Source of the DNA: Cololabis saira
Lineage: Eukaryota > Chordata > Actinopteri > Beloniformes > Belonidae
Assembly (NCBI RefSeq): GCF_033807715.1
Contig: NC_084601.1
Location: forward strand, 16,980,690 to 17,044,689
DNA length: 64,000 nt
Direction: 5' to 3'
Shown: one piece after another, positions 24,531 through 37,919 of the stretch
Position numbering within the stretch: position 1 is the first letter of the stretch
How the letters are laid out: each line of letters starts with the position of its first letter
The notes under the pieces: generated by a model
Told to the model about the DNA's origin: nothing
The model's input: the letters and a program-made list of their open reading frames with translations, nothing else
Databases searched by the model: none
Program-made: the position numbers and the translations under genes

Positions 24531-26217
24531 TAACTACATAATTGAATCTGTAAGATCCTGAAATTGCAGGAGCAGCCAAACAGAAATGTGAACAGCAAAG
24601 CAACGCGGGCAACCAAGGGCTCATTGCCCAGCAGTTCTTTTATTCATGAAATGCCAGAATGGAACCTGTACACAGGTCATTAGCTCCACTCGGGTAGAAG
24701 TTAAGCCATTACACAAACACTTAGCAGGACACTAAAATTGAACTTTTCGATACCTAACTTTATTTAAGGATGAGCAGAAGACTTTCATGAAAAGAAGTGA
24801 CTCGTTTTGGTTTTCTGTTCCTTTATTTTGTGGAAAGAGCCCCATTTGATTTTATAATACAACCTGGTTGTATCATAAAAGTGGAATATTTGTTGCTGTG
24901 AGGCATAAAATATGAACTGATAAATAAGCCCCAACTTATGATTTAATAAAGAGATAGTATTTTTTCTTCTTTTTTTTTTTACTAACAGGGGTGAACTGTT
25001 TTAGAATGTTTTAATAATCCTTCCTGCATTGATCAGCAGTGACAGCTATTTATGAAAGGAAAAACATGTTTATTTAAAGATGTTTAGGATTATTTCATGC
25101 TGTTTTCTTCCTTTTCTTATTTTTCGATTACTGTGTTTCCCTCAGTACCTACCGTCCTAATAAACCCATTCTTCCCATTCCTTCGTGGCACTTTGTGGTC
25201 TCAGGGCTTCCGCTTTGCAAGAGGGGAAGCAGTACGTCTTGCTAGTGGATATGTCACGTGGAGCGTTGCCCAGCTAGTCGCCCACCAGACCCCCGAGGCC
25301 GAAGGGAAGAAGGATGGGAACTATCTCTGGCCAAGGCACGCTGGGATGCTCCTTAGGTCAGGTTGGATTCATTAAAGAGTCTGTGAGAGAAAAACGAATG
25401 CGGCGAGAAGACATAAAGAGCAGGGCGGCTTGATGTTTATGCTGCTGTGGTCAATGGTATGATTCAGACTGTGATTAAATTTGACAATAACCTTCATGTC
25501 AAATTTTAAATGCAGTCCAAATTTTGCTATTGACTGCTAAAAAGAAATCTGTGGTATTTTGCATTTCCCCACCACAGGTGCTTGTTCAGTCCTACAAATG
25601 CTGGTGCTCGTATGCTTCCTCAAGCAATTTATTTGTAGAAAATGTTTTCCTTATCTACATCACCATGTAAGACATTTGCATAATGCCTGCCTAGCGGCTG
25701 GCTTTGCAAACTATGAACGAAAATTGAGCAGCAGCCTCACAATACCGTTTTGAACCAATCAGTGGACCCGTTATAGCAGGCTAAGTCATCCGGAGGGGAG
25801 ACTTTACAGACCTTAAAGGAAGGGAGTAAAGGTGACACAAGGTGCTTGAGTAATGTACTAAAAGAGAGAGATCATGTATTGTTTTGGACATTTTGGTAGA
25901 CTTCCAAAAGACATCTACATTGTAATATGGGCTCTTTAAAATGGCTTGGCATACTTCCACAAAGGGTAACCTTATCATATGTATGGTTGACATTAAAGCT
26001 ACAATAAAAATAACACAGCCATCAAATGTTTTAAAGGTTATGGCTTACCTGGACGAATGGCATGAGTCCATTACCGCAAAGGAGGCAAAGTACTTTATAC
26101 ACTTTTTGAAATGCCTACCCTGCCTGATTTCATCAAAAGAAAAAAAGAAAAAGGTTTTGGTGTCAAATAAAAAAAAGAAAAAATACAAGTCAATTTAATA
26201 TTCACTAATAATGACAA
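24530..26217. other. Unassigned DNA
   Basis: No confident feature. The frame at 25941-26198 (+) contains VMAYLDEWHES...HFLKCLPCLIS, which has some protein-like character, but no family or splice context was recognised. Confidence 0.35.
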
Positions 26218-28108
26218 TTAAAGCTGCAAGCAGCGATGAACGGGCCCTCGCACTCACGGCCACCGCCCCCATAAGCATATCAGAAATGACACCACCCACG
26301 ACTTCCTATGTCAAACCATTCAAAAGATATAGCAGAAAAAAGGGACAACCAATCAGAAGAAGGGGCGGGGCTAATTCAGGCCAATGAAGGTCAAGGACTC
26401 CATACAGAATCTGATGACACCACCCACGACTCTCTATGTCAAACCATTCAAAAGTTATAGCAGAAAATCGGGACAACCAATCAGAAGAAGGGGCGGGGCT
26501 AATGTTCACCAATTATGGTCAAGGACTCCATACCGAGTCTCATGACACCACCCACGACTCTCTATGTCAAACCTTTCAAAAGTTATGGCAGAGAAAAGTA
26601 TTCTAGGGGGCGCTGTTGAGCCGTTAGGCCACGCCCATTAATGCAAACCATGAAATATCAAATTTATCGCCAGGCCTGGCTTGCATGCAAAATTTGGTGA
26701 CTTTTGGAGAACTATCAAATATGGACCAATCACATGAAGGGGGGCGCGCTTTTTGGCATCTAGCGTCGCCACGGTAACACTTTTGAAAGAGAAAAGTAAT
26801 GCGCGTAGTCGCAAGATGGAGACGCGCATTTTGATGTATAACACACCTGGGTGCACGTTACGGTTCGGGCCGTATTAATTGCCGAAAAGAATGGCATAAA
26901 TTGCACCAAAATTACACAATTAATTCAAAATGGCCGACTTCCTGTTGGGTTTCGGCCATGGCGCCAAGAGACTTTTCTTTAAGTTGCGACATGATACAGG
27001 TGTGTACCAATTTTCGTGCATGTACGTCAAACCGTATTGTGGGGCTTGAGGCACAAAGTTTTCCGGGGGGCGCTGTTGAGCCATTTTGCCACACCCATTC
27101 ATACAAACCATGAAATATCAAATTTATCGCCAGGCCTGGCTTGCATGCAACATTTGGTGACTTTTGGGGAACTATCAAATATGGACCAATCAGATGAAGG
27201 GGGGCGCGCTTTTTGGCGTCTAGTGTCGCCACGGTAACACTTTTGAAAGAGAAAAGTAATGCGCGTAGTCGCAGGAGGGAGACGCACATTTTGATGTATA
27301 ACACACCTGGGTGCACGTTACGGTTCGGGCCGTATTAATTCTCGAAGGAATGGCTCATATTGCTCCAAAATTACGCGATTAATTCAGAATGTTCAAAATG
27401 GCCGACTTCCTGTTCAGTTTCGGCCATGGCGCCAAGAGACTTTTCTTTAAGTTGCGCCATGATACAGGTGTGTACCGATTTTCGTTCATGTACGTCAAAC
27501 CGTATTATGGGGCATGAGGTGCAAAGTTTTTTCTGTCTGAACCAACCAGATGAAGGGTGGGTGCGCTTTTTGGCGTCTAGCGTCGCCACGGTAACGGTTT
27601 TGAAAGAGAAAAGTAATGCGTGTTGTCGCAGGATGGAGATGCACGTTTTGATGTATAACACACCTGGGTGCACGTTACGGTTCGGGCCGTATTAACTGCC
27701 GAAGGAATGGCATAAATTGCGCCAAAGTGACACGATTAATTCAAAATGGCTGACTTCCTGTTCGGTTTCGGCCATGTCGCCAAGAGACTTTTCTTTAAGT
27801 TGTGTACTGATACAGGTGTGTAGCGATTTTCGTGCATGTACGTCAAACCGTATTGTGGGGCTTGAGGCACAAAGTTTTCCGGGGGGCGCTGTTGAGCCAT
27901 TTTGCCACGCCCATTAATGTAAACCATTAAATATCAAATTTTTCGCCAGGCCTGACTTGCATGCAAAATTTGGTGACTTTTTGGGCACGTTTAGGGGGGC
28001 AAAAAGGCCCTCCTTTCGTCAGAAGAAAGAAAGAAAAAAGAAAAAAGAAAAAAGAAAAATTCCTACAGATACAATAGGGCCTTCGCACTGAAGGTGCTCG
28101 GTCCCTAA
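26218..28108 (+). mobile_element. Composite repeat element, copy A (short form)
   Basis: It starts TTAAAGCTGCAAGCAGC (a GCTGC/GCAGC hairpin), then GGGCCCTCGCACT. Three 128-bp units follow (GACACCACCC at 26288, 26416, 26544), each of the first two with a CCAATCAG and a GGGGCGGGGC box. Two 460-bp units (CGCTGTTGAG at 26611 and 27071) and a 356-bp deleted variant follow. The 3' end has GGGCCTTCGCACT, an imperfect hairpin and CCCTAA (28108). Open frames of 60-134 codons recur in every copy on both strands, but track the repeat units rather than any protein family. The same architecture appears in four more copies at 38-51.5 kb. I cannot name the family. Confidence 0.85.
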
Positions 28109-31100
28109 AAATACATATATTTCTGCGGTAAGGTGAATGTAACAATACCTGAGTTGATTCGTAGAGATAGACATCTTTTTACTCTGCAGTTAAGTACCAC
28201 TTAAGGTGCGATCAAAAAGCTGGCATCTATACACGGAAGAAAATATACCAGAAAATGGTCTAAAGACAGGGTGTATGAAAAAAAAATAAGAAGGTGGAGG
28301 GGCTACAGAGGTGAAGAACGGGACGATGGTTCAAAGGGCGGGGGCGAGGTGTTCAGCCAAGTGTATCACTTTAATGAAGTATCATGACTCCCTGTTCATC
28401 CGTCCTCCCCACTCCTCCTCTCCTGACTTTTCCATGATGCCATGGTGTCAACCAGTCGGGGAGGGTGTCGCCGTGGCGGCCGTGGCGGCCGCTGCGCCCG
28501 GCCTGTCATGACAGAAATTTAAAACTAATTTGGGAAACATGACCTGGGGTCTGGGGGGCCTGAAATGGATTATGGGCAGCGGGTAATGTGATTCTCCAGC
28601 GTTTCCCCTGAAATTAAAGAGTGTCTGGGTGTTATTAATACACATGAGACAGAATCAATTTGCCCAATTTATTGCTCAGTTTTCACATCGTGACCACGTC
28701 TGATCTGCTGCCCTGCTGCAGCCCACATTTTCATATAGCTTTAGCCTTTTTCTCACTTCATATCATAACAATGGTTACAGTGCATAAAATAAAAAAAGAA
28801 ATTAAGAAGCCTGGAAGTAAATCAGAGTAATGTAATGTTAACTTACACGTAAATATTTGTGAATATAAATCCTCTATCCTCCTCTGTTCAAATATTTGTC
28901 TGAAGCATCAACAGGAGGGATGAATTCCCAAAGAAGTGATCCCGTCCCATCCCTAAGCTGCATGTTGTGTGTCTGTGTGTGAGTGGGGCTCATCTGTGCA
29001 TGACTGTGAGAGACCATGATTGGATGCTCTTAAGGAAGTGAAGCGTAACACCAGTTAACAATGGGGAGAGAGAAATAAAATGAATGGAAATGAACGAGAG
29101 ATAAATGCTAAATGTGGAGAGGCAGTGACGAGGGATGAGAAACCACTTCAAACCAAGCACCTTTTAATCAGCGAGCTCACAATGGACGACATAAAGATAA
29201 CAAGGCAGGGGGAGAATCTCGTCGCCTCGACAGGCCGCAAAAGTCACAGATTCGCTGCCAGGTGGAAGGAACAATGTTTCTCACCCGTGTTTATGCCGAG
29301 CTTCTGGGAATAGACTTTACACGGAGTAGGTTTTCTCCACTGATGTGATTTACTTAGCTTTTTTTTTTTTCTTCACTGAATGTGATCGACGTCCTTGTAT
29401 CTCTGTCTTTCATCATCACCTCAAGGAAATATGAGTCTTCAGATCATTTTGATAAGACATAAAAAAGTCATGTTCTACGCAGTTTAGGTTTTGGTGGTAT
29501 TTTAATCTGCACCGTCTGACTGATTTAGAAAACATGATGGTTCAAACTACACAATGGTTGAATCTTTTGTAGTAAGAACGTAGACTAATTTGATCTTACG
29601 ATAAAATACCTTGTTATATTGCATTACCACACATACTGTAGTAAAGCATATATTTTTCTAAATGTAAATCTTAATCTTATCTCATTCTTATCTCCATACT
29701 TGGAAATGTATTGAGCTTCACTGAAAAATGATCAGCTTGTCAGATTGTGTCAGGGACGCAATTATTATGTTAAAGAAGTAATTACATCACTGTGCATACG
29801 TTAAGAGCCTCAGCTTACACTGTGGTAAAAAACTAAAATGATGGCCAGGGCTGCTACATTTCAAATTACACCAGTGAATACAAATGAAAAACATTTCAAT
29901 GTTATAAGAACAAATTAACAAATAATTACAGCAATAACATCTTAGCGCTTATCTGGTGTTCCTTCAAGATAAATCTTTGGATGCTGATGTGTCAAGGCAC
30001 ATCATGAATAACAAGAACAGATATAAAAATATATTTTTTTTGCCATTTTTTTTTTAAACACAACTTCACACGACACAACTACAAATTAAACTTCTTTATA
30101 TCATCAATAGCAAGGCAGATTTGTTAAGTAAAGAATTAAGTCAAATGAAGCTTCATTATCTTATGTGGCTTCATAATTCTCTCTCAATACAGAACATGAA
30201 AATGCAAGGTATTCTTTTGGTTATTTAATGACTTGTATTCCATTTAAAAAATGTTGTTTTAAATGTTGTTTCAAATTTGAACACGTCCTTGACTTTACAT
30301 GAAATGTCCAACAATTATAGTAGTGTATTGGTATTAAAAAACACCCACACAGACCCTGGGTGACATCTTCTCTAGGTTCCTAAAGACTTTCTTTGCCTTG
30401 TTTTTGAGCCTGTGTACATGGCACCTGTTAATCCAAAATGGAAGCTGGCTGGAACACATCAACCTCATGTTACCACGGTTACTAAAGGTTTGCTACGTTA
30501 CCTTAGCACGCTAGCTTTTGCTAACCTGTGATGCTAACTAATGTTACTTAACATGCATTGGGACCAAGTGTGTCTATGCATCCTCTCCTCAGATCTCACA
30601 TAGTGCTGTAGCACTGCAGAACTGTACAAGGACTTGGGAAGCTCTTACAGGGGATGAAAGGCTTGAGGCTGAATGTCACCTGGCAACAACAATATTCTAT
30701 TTTCTGACTGGCTGATAGGTTGGCAACTCAAGACAGCTGCCCTGTAGGAGCTGTAGGGGCCAATTGGTCACAGTCACTAGTCTGCCTTTGGCTTGTTGGT
30801 AAATTGGAATTTCTGTACAGTGAAGTTAATAATTTCTGTACGTGGTAACTTGTTGAAATGCGCTTGTCTCACGCTCGCTGCGTGAGACTTGAAAGCCCTG
30901 GTATGCACTGTCAGATTCTTTATTCACAGCTCAGAAGTCATGTCAAGATGTAGAAATCCCTAGACAGTCAAAGTGATGACGGCTATTCATTATTTTGACT
31001 CTAGGAAATGGCACTAATGGTGGATTTTAAGGTGATTCGATAATCCATGTAATTACAAAAGTGTAATGGGAATGCTTTTTGCGAATTTCCACGTCTCTGG

Positions 31101-32980
31101 CAGGTCTGGATGTGACGTAGCCGGTCATCAAAATCTAGTTTCCAGCTGTTTTTGGCCTCATTAATACGATGTAGTTATCCTGCAACACTACTTAATCATT
31201 ATACATTACATAAGGGCTTTGCCTCTGAATAATCATTTGAATGATCATCCGCTGCCGTCATCCTGTGACTATTTTCTCAACAGCGGTAGCAGCAATCGCA
31301 ATAATTTATCAAAGACTAAACTGCAATCAAGTTAATTAACAGCAACTCAGTTAAAAAGCCTATGTTGCAACAAATCATATCAAATCTGATATGTTGTACT
31401 TAATAAGATACAGAATTCTTTATTTAAATGAATATCCGGTTTCAACAGTCAGATGGGAATTCACCTAATTTTCGTTACACTAGATGAGATGGATTGAGTG
31501 CTTTGAAGGAGAAAAGATATTAACGATCTACAAAAACAGCCCAGCCCGTCCAGGCTTCCAGTCTGCATGCATCTCTCATCTGTGCAGATTTAGCAGCTTT
31601 TCTTCCACAATAATCCATTATTCTAATTCTTGCTCTCCATCTTCTCATCCCTGTCGTAATGTGCTCATGAATTTGGATGGTCTTTTATGTCAGGTCAATA
31701 AATTATCTCAATGAGGCTTTGCATCATCTTCATCTTTGACTAGAAAACACTTTCAAGTTCATTTTTGTACGAGAAAAAGCTAAATGTGCCATTTCCAAAG
31801 AATGTGGACAGTTGTGTGACCTGTAATATCTGATGTCTGAAACAGTTAAGCCGTATTTGGTTACTTATGCCAAAGCATTTCACACAGACAGACAGAATAG
31901 AGAGAGGGCATCAGTCACGTCATTCAAATTTTACATCCAGTAATGATTTTAAATATTCTTTTTTTTTTTTTAATTTTAAATGAACTCGTTTTAATTTATT
32001 TACCTTTCCTCGTCTTGGTTTTGACTCTACTATTTTTCTTGTGCCTGCTACAAAAAAAGCCTCTTTTTCACATTCCTTTCTTCTGCTTTAGCCTCCCCCC
32101 GTCTGCTATCAGCATTGCTCTAGGTGGTCTGCTTTACAGCAAACACGTCTGTGCCTGTCGGCAAAGCATCACGCCTCACATTTCCTCTGTATAACTCCAC
32201 ATTTGTCCAAGCAAGCATTTTTTTCTCTTTAAATGTTGCACATGGCCTTTAAGCAACAAACCCAGGCGTACTGATGGCTGTAAGGAAGTGATATGACTCT
32301 GGGTGGGGTGTTTTGAGTCCTGCAGGTTCAGTTTCTGCATCCTGTGGAGGCGATACTTGCAGAGGGAACGCTCCTGCTTCCCTCGCTACACTTCTATTTC
32401 CAGTCTGTGACTGACAGTGCTGTGCATTTCTTGGCAATTTTTTTTTCCCACCCAGAGGGCAAATTTTTGTGTTTATACTCTCTGTGTTATTGTCCATCTG
32501 GCAGCTAAATCAGTTGCTTTTCCATCTTTTTCCTTGCATCTTTCTCCCCAGACACCACTTGCTTTACTAGTGATTCTCCCCCCTCAGACTTTGACAGGGG
32601 GGAGCGGACTCCAGCGTTAATGATCCCCACTTTGGGCCTCTCAAAGAGATTTCAGGTTTTCTTGTTGCTTTTAAGTTATCTTTCGAAACTAACATTAAAC
32701 TCAAGTGCACATCTGTCCAAATTTGTTTAACCTGTTTAACCTGCTTAAAATAAGCACACTGCAACATATATGCAGTACATCTAAAAAAAGGGAAAAAGGC
32801 TAATTTTTAAGCAAAAAAAGACAATTTCCTCCTCACCATAATACAACTCCAACGACAAATAGCAAAATAAACATGGAATGTGATGTGGCCAAAAAACTGG
32901 AACTAGCTACCAAAGCTAGCGTGTTACTGGTTTAAAGAAAGCACCAAGGACCTGGGAGCAAGCTAACTTTGATTGACTGC
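28109..32980. other. Unassigned DNA, likely unique
   Basis: No repeat family or exon was recognised. 28460-28500 has a local GCC-rich run. 29080-29310 is open and hydrophilic (+) but has no recognised motif. A few T and A runs occur. Confidence 0.4.
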
Positions 32981-33753
32981 ATACCTGTCAAGTTCTGGAT
33001 TTAAAAATAAGGGAAATTTTCCACCACCCACTGTCCCGCCAGCCCTACCGAGGTCCAGTATCTTACATTTTAAGACAGGTTTACAAGAAATCTGAAATAA
33101 CTACCTGTCAGTGCTCAGAATCTGATAGTTCTACCTTTGTTAACACTGAAATGCTGTGGACATTCCTATGTATGTAATTCCTATAACAGAGCCTAAATGA
33201 AAACACAAGTGAATTAAAGCACATTTATTTATTTTTAATATTTTCAGTTTATATACACGTTGATTGTCTTGAAGTGAAACATTTACATTTTATTTTAATT
33301 TGTCATTTTCACTCATGTGCCTCCAGCTGGTGCTGCTGACGGACATCGGTCCTTCCCCCGTCAGAGACACTAAAATCGCAGTTACACATCTTTCAGAACT
33401 CATAACTGAGCCCCATCCTGCTGATCTTTTGGAAAGTAAATTCCGTATCCTATTTTTAGAGATATTTACACAAAGTCTTTGCTCTACATCCATCAATCTC
33501 TGATTTGTTGTTCCCTGTTTGTTCCCTTTGTTGCCACTAATCTTGCGAGAACTGCCACCCAGGTTACGGCAAGCAGCAGTTCTCGCGAGGCCAGTGACAA
33601 TTTGTTTGGAGAGGCACAGGAATGCTTTTTAAAAATTATCATATTATAAAACAGGAAATTTATGGGAAAATACTCATATGGTACTGTAGGACGGTGGGAA
33701 AGATGGGTAAAATACGGTAGTTTCCCGGTCAAAATGGGAGATTTGACATGTAT
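32981..33753. mobile_element. hAT-like DNA transposon remnant
   Basis: The left end reads ATACCTGTCAAGTTCTGG (32981) and the right end, reversed, ATACATGTCAAATCTCCC (33753), both continuing into A/T-rich, GGGAAA-type subterminal sequence. These are typical fish inverted ends. No convincing target duplication or transposase was found. Confidence 0.5.
33542..33583. repeat. Hairpin inside the hAT-like element
   Basis: CTTGCGAGAACTGC and GCAGTTCTCGCGAG face each other across about 14-18 bp, forming a 14-bp stem with one mismatch. Confidence 0.7.
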
Positions 33754-35810
33754 GATATAGTGGCGGTGTTTTCCCGCCAGCTTCCTGAGCAACATACCTT
33801 CGCTAAACCGGTCTTCGGTGGGTGGGTCAGTGGGTGGTGTGACCAAATGCTTTGTCCATAGTTATACACAGTCTATGGTTTAAAGCTAAGACCCCAAAGA
33901 TTGCACCAATATGATTCGCCCTTGTGCGGCAATAATGTAGTGATTTGTGTCGTGTGAAGACAAAGTGATAACAACCCCAAATCATTTATTTCTCTCTAAA
34001 ATTGTTTCTGTTACTGGTAAAGGTTTGAACAGCAGGCCTACAGAATCACCATCTTGACTCAATCTTCTGTGCAATTTCTTTCTTCATTTTGATTGGACCA
34101 TGCCAATAGTAATATAGATTTGTGAATAGCCCATCGAGTCTGTTGACTGCAAACATTTCATAGAACTGTCAGTCATGGAAAAAGAGTTAAGTGGTAAATT
34201 TCTGTTCAGTGTGTAAGCACAAGACTCAACCTGAAACAATATTAAAAGAGCCCAAGGAATATTGAGAAGATGGATTTTAGTCAGATGAGACCAAGATGAA
34301 TTCAATCTTGGCTCAGATGCTGTTCAGCACTTTTGACATGAACAGCGCCAGTAGTACTACGGTAAATCTGATGTCCAAGCCCTGATGTCCAAACAGAGGT
34401 CGGCATGAGATGATGAGATTGTATGAGTGCAAACAGGTAATGGAATGGTTAATCAGGAGTGTGACTGAATTTTTCAGACAAAATCAAAAAACCTGAAACA
34501 AGAGAAGGTAACGATTATTATTCATACTGAAGAGAACTTAACCTGTCATCTTAAACAAATAAAGTTGTCTGCTAGATAGTTTTTCTAATGTAATGCTAGT
34601 AAACTGTTATTGTTTTGTACACAAGAAGGAAAACCTGACTGTTCAGCTGCAAGGACACAATCAGACACATCCCTTTGCAAAAACAAGAAAGGAAATAGCA
34701 AATGAAAAGAAATGCAATCATGCGGAGAGTGGTTGGTGGATGGGCTGGAGTAAGAGAGATGTAATTAAGTGATAATTCTTTTAATTTCCTCTTTTAGACC
34801 ACTATTCCTGATTTGGATAGATCTGACTGGACAAATAGTGTGACATTTCCACATTGTTCTGGGAACTCAACTTGAAATGTCAGACCGCTGTCTTCTCCTC
34901 TGCTTCGCCTTCTACTTTTGATGTGCTCTTCCTCTTGTTTCGTGTGCCGGGACATGCATATGTGTGCACACAGAAACACTCGCCCATTCTTTCTCCGAGG
35001 TAATGGCACAAGAGATAGCGTAAACCACTCACTTCGAAGAAGAAACTGTATTGTCACAGTATTTAAATTCACTATTGAATTTGTCTTTGTTCTTCCTCTA
35101 GGCATCCACTCAAAGTCGATTTGATTTGTCCTTCCTTCCTCTTTTGGAGACCATCAGTTGTTTTTTTTAATTTCCTTTTTTTTTGTGTGTCCTTCTTTCA
35201 AGGTTTGATACAGTAAAGCATTGCTCTAAGCTGCTTATTATATCCGGTGTTTCTGAAAATTAAATTAGATGGGTTTTTTTCTCCTTTGTTTTATCTGTCT
35301 AGATTGATAAAGAAAACTTGCAGAGCCATGACAATATATATGAAGCCCTTAAAACTAACTGGTTTTCTGCTAGTATTTGCCATAAAATATGATCCGATCC
35401 TTATCAAAGTCATGATAATCGACAAACACAATGTGCTTAAACTGATAACACACAAACAATTATAATTTATTGTATCTTTATTGAACACGTGCATTAAAAC
35501 ATCCACAGTGCTCGAGGGAAAAATGAGACAATAGACTAATTCTAGGAAAGCTAATTGGAGTCAAAAGTTTGCAGACCTGCAGTCCAGTAGACAGAATGCA
35601 TTTCTGGCTGAGGTTTACGCAACGGATGATGAGAACATTTCCTCTCAAACAGAAGATCTCCAAAGACATGCAATCACCAGTACTCCATTCGTAGAAGACT
35701 GTAAAGGGGTGAAAAGTAATCTCAAGAGCTTTAGGCAGTTATTGATCCAGTGTGAGGTTGAAGGTCTGTGCAACTGTCAGTCATAGGTTTTACTTAAAAA
35801 AGTTTTTCGT
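33754..35810. other. Unassigned DNA
   Basis: Ordinary AT-rich sequence. Short open frames only, without family signals. Confidence 0.4.
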
Positions 35811-35815
35811 GTGTG

Positions 35816-35879
<64 letters not shown>

Positions 35880-35889
35880 TGTGTGTGTG
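35811..35889. repeat. (GTGC)n microsatellite
   Basis: About 15 tandem GTGC units flanked on each side by short GT runs. Alternating purine-pyrimidine and CpG-containing. Confidence 0.95.
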
Positions 35890-36457
35890 ATTTAGTTGAT
35901 TTAGCAACTATTGTTCAACCCAGAAGCTGTCACCATCATTGATTTGCATCCTGTGATACTCAACAACTTTTTAACATATATATACGTAACTATTCTTTTT
36001 TCCTTCAGAAGTTTCTTAGATTAAATGTAAACTAAGAAAGTCACATCTCTCTACTATAAAAACAAAAGGGATGTTCTTATTTTTTTGGAAGAGCAAATGT
36101 AAAAGAGCCATTTACTTACTTGTAGAACACCCTGGGCTCCACGATGGAAAACGTTGTTTTTCAAGTGTTTTTTGTTCAGCTATCCCAGGGAGGAGAGCAA
36201 GGCCCCTATAATTTCCTCTGAATCTATCTGAGTTTTGTCTGATTAAGTTCAAGTTTTTATTTTGTTTTTTTTTGTCATTGACTACTTAATAAGCATTCAA
36301 CTGCGGTCACTCGAGACGAGTATGACAGTCTTCTTCGCGGGGTGGTCTACTTGTGGGTCTTCAGGTGGGCGTAGAGGCCGATCTGTGACCCAGATATTTT
36401 TGTGCAATGTGGACAGGGAAAAGTGGTGGTGGGTTGTGGTCGCACTGGTGGGTTTGT

Positions 36458-36487
36458 AATATACATATACATATGTATATGTATATT
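36458..36487. repeat. Perfect 30-bp AT palindrome
   Basis: AATATACATATACAT is followed immediately by its exact reverse complement. Confidence 0.95.
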
Positions 36488-37187
36488 ATTGCTGTCAGGC
36501 GATTAGAAAAAATAGAGAGATAATTAATTAAGAGCTGTAATTAATTAATCTAATTAATTTCTTTTTTAATCTCACCTAAAAATTGTTGAGAAAGACCCTC
36601 AACTTGAGGTGTTTTCCTTTAGATTCATTACATTATTGTGGCAGATCAAAAGATTGACAACAAAAAAAGTCATTTTTTTATTTTTTAACAGACTTGAACA
36701 GATGCAGTCCTCGCCATTTACATCCGCTTGGCAGGAACATTTGCCAGCCTCTCTGCTACAGACGTGCGCATGCGTGAGGTGCTCTCCTCGAGTGTAGTTT
36801 GGGGAAGAGCGTTGCTGTGGCAACATCGTTGCTGCTAACGTTAGCTGCGGCTGCGCTCTCGACCGGTTGCTTTGCGTTTATGTGGCTAAACTTGAGCTGC
36901 TTCGTGGTAAGAAAAGAAAACATATCACTCTACCTTTATCAACGGTGCCGTCGGGGCGTTTTAGAAATGTAAACAACTTTCACATGTTCCTCCATTTTCA
37001 CTTCTCTTCTCCACTACTCCCCCCCTCCCCCACCTGTCCAGCTACAACGGGAGTCCACTTCAAGGTGGGATGTTCCATTGTTTTCCACATGCAACTCAAG
37101 CACAAGAGGCCCACTGCACAAACACAGATTTCAAAATAAAGGCAACTCGCAAACAAAAAAAGTAAAGTTAGAGTTTAAAAAATACAT
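36488..37187. mobile_element. Possible hAT-like remnant
   Basis: GCTGTCAGGCGATTAGAAA followed by repeated TTAATTAATTAA resembles the subterminal part of fish elements with GGGCTGTCAGGCGATTAA ends. Further in lies a GC-rich segment (36750-36870) typical of their 5' region. The ends were not defined. Confidence 0.35.
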
Positions 37188-37534
37188 TTAAAGGAGCTTG
37201 AGGCTCCTTTTAAGAAATGAGACTCTCTAGCGCCACCCTTCACCACGACGGCCGTTGGGGGTACTGCAGCCAACAGTGAAGCTGGCACGAGAGAACGGGG
37301 AGAACGTGCATGCAGCGTCATGTGACGTCACATCCGCCGCCCAGCGCGGGAAATTCGGGACCGAATTGCAGCACATTTTGCAGCAACAGCCTGTTCAAGG
37401 CAAAGGAGAGATACACTAGAGGGCTCATTCTTTTTGGTTTGGAACGCTTCATCTGACATTATTACTAGAAAACTTAAAATGTATACGGATTTTTTTCATA
37501 AATCTTGCCACTATCCGGCCTCAAGCTCCTTTAA
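37188..37534. mobile_element. TTAA-bounded MITE, copy 2 (inverted)
   Basis: TTAA-AGGAGCTTGAGGC at 37188 and CAAGCTCCT-TTAA at 37534. The body is the reverse complement of copy 1 at 2993-3340, with few differences (shared landmarks: GACGGCCGT, TGACGTCACATC, CACATTTTGCAGCA). Confidence 0.8.
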
Positions 37535-37580
37535 GCAATTAAAAAACAACGCGCTGAATATGCCTGTAATTCATTGATCA

Positions 37581-37582
<2 letters not shown>

Positions 37583-37619
<37 letters not shown>

Positions 37620-37919
37620 TGTATTTTCTGGACTATAAGCCGCACCTGTATATAAGCCGCATCCGCTCTATTTAAAATAAAATAATAAAAAAAAGATATA
37701 CAAGCCGCACCTGTATATTAGCCGCCTCCGCTCTATTTAAAAAAAAGATATGCAAGCCGCAGATATTTATGTTGTTAGATTAGATATTTACTACATGTAC
37801 AGAAGGATTTTGAACTGTAAATGATGTACATGTTTGTACCTAAATAGATCCTTTCCTAACAGTGTCTTTTAACACGGCAGCAACTTTGCTGATTAAAACG
37901 GGACAGAACCAAGAGAAAA
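37583..37919 (+). mobile_element. Left half of a split DNA transposon
   Basis: A (TA)n(CA)n run (37583-37618) leads into CTGTATTTTCTGGACTATAA, GCCGC and several further AAGCCGCACC copies. The mirror end, GCGGCTTATAGTCCAGAAAA then TACGGTA and (TA)n(TG)n, is at 51764-51892. The sequence breaks at about 37920, where composite element B starts. Confidence 0.65.

Noticed and set aside
26912..27316. Open frames such as MHPGVLYIKMCVS... and MVCINGRGKMAQQ..., repeated in every composite copy
   Set aside because: They occur on both strands and in several frames of the same repeat units, have no domain, and their recurrence follows from DNA repetition rather than protein conservation.
26218..28108. 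CRISPR-like array reading of the 128-bp and 460-bp repeats
   Set aside because: Units abut without unique spacers, are far too long, and the genome is vertebrate.
33290..33846. Overlapping open frames of 67-117 codons near 33.5 kb
   Set aside because: They lie in or next to a hAT-like remnant, with no transposase motif or splice context.
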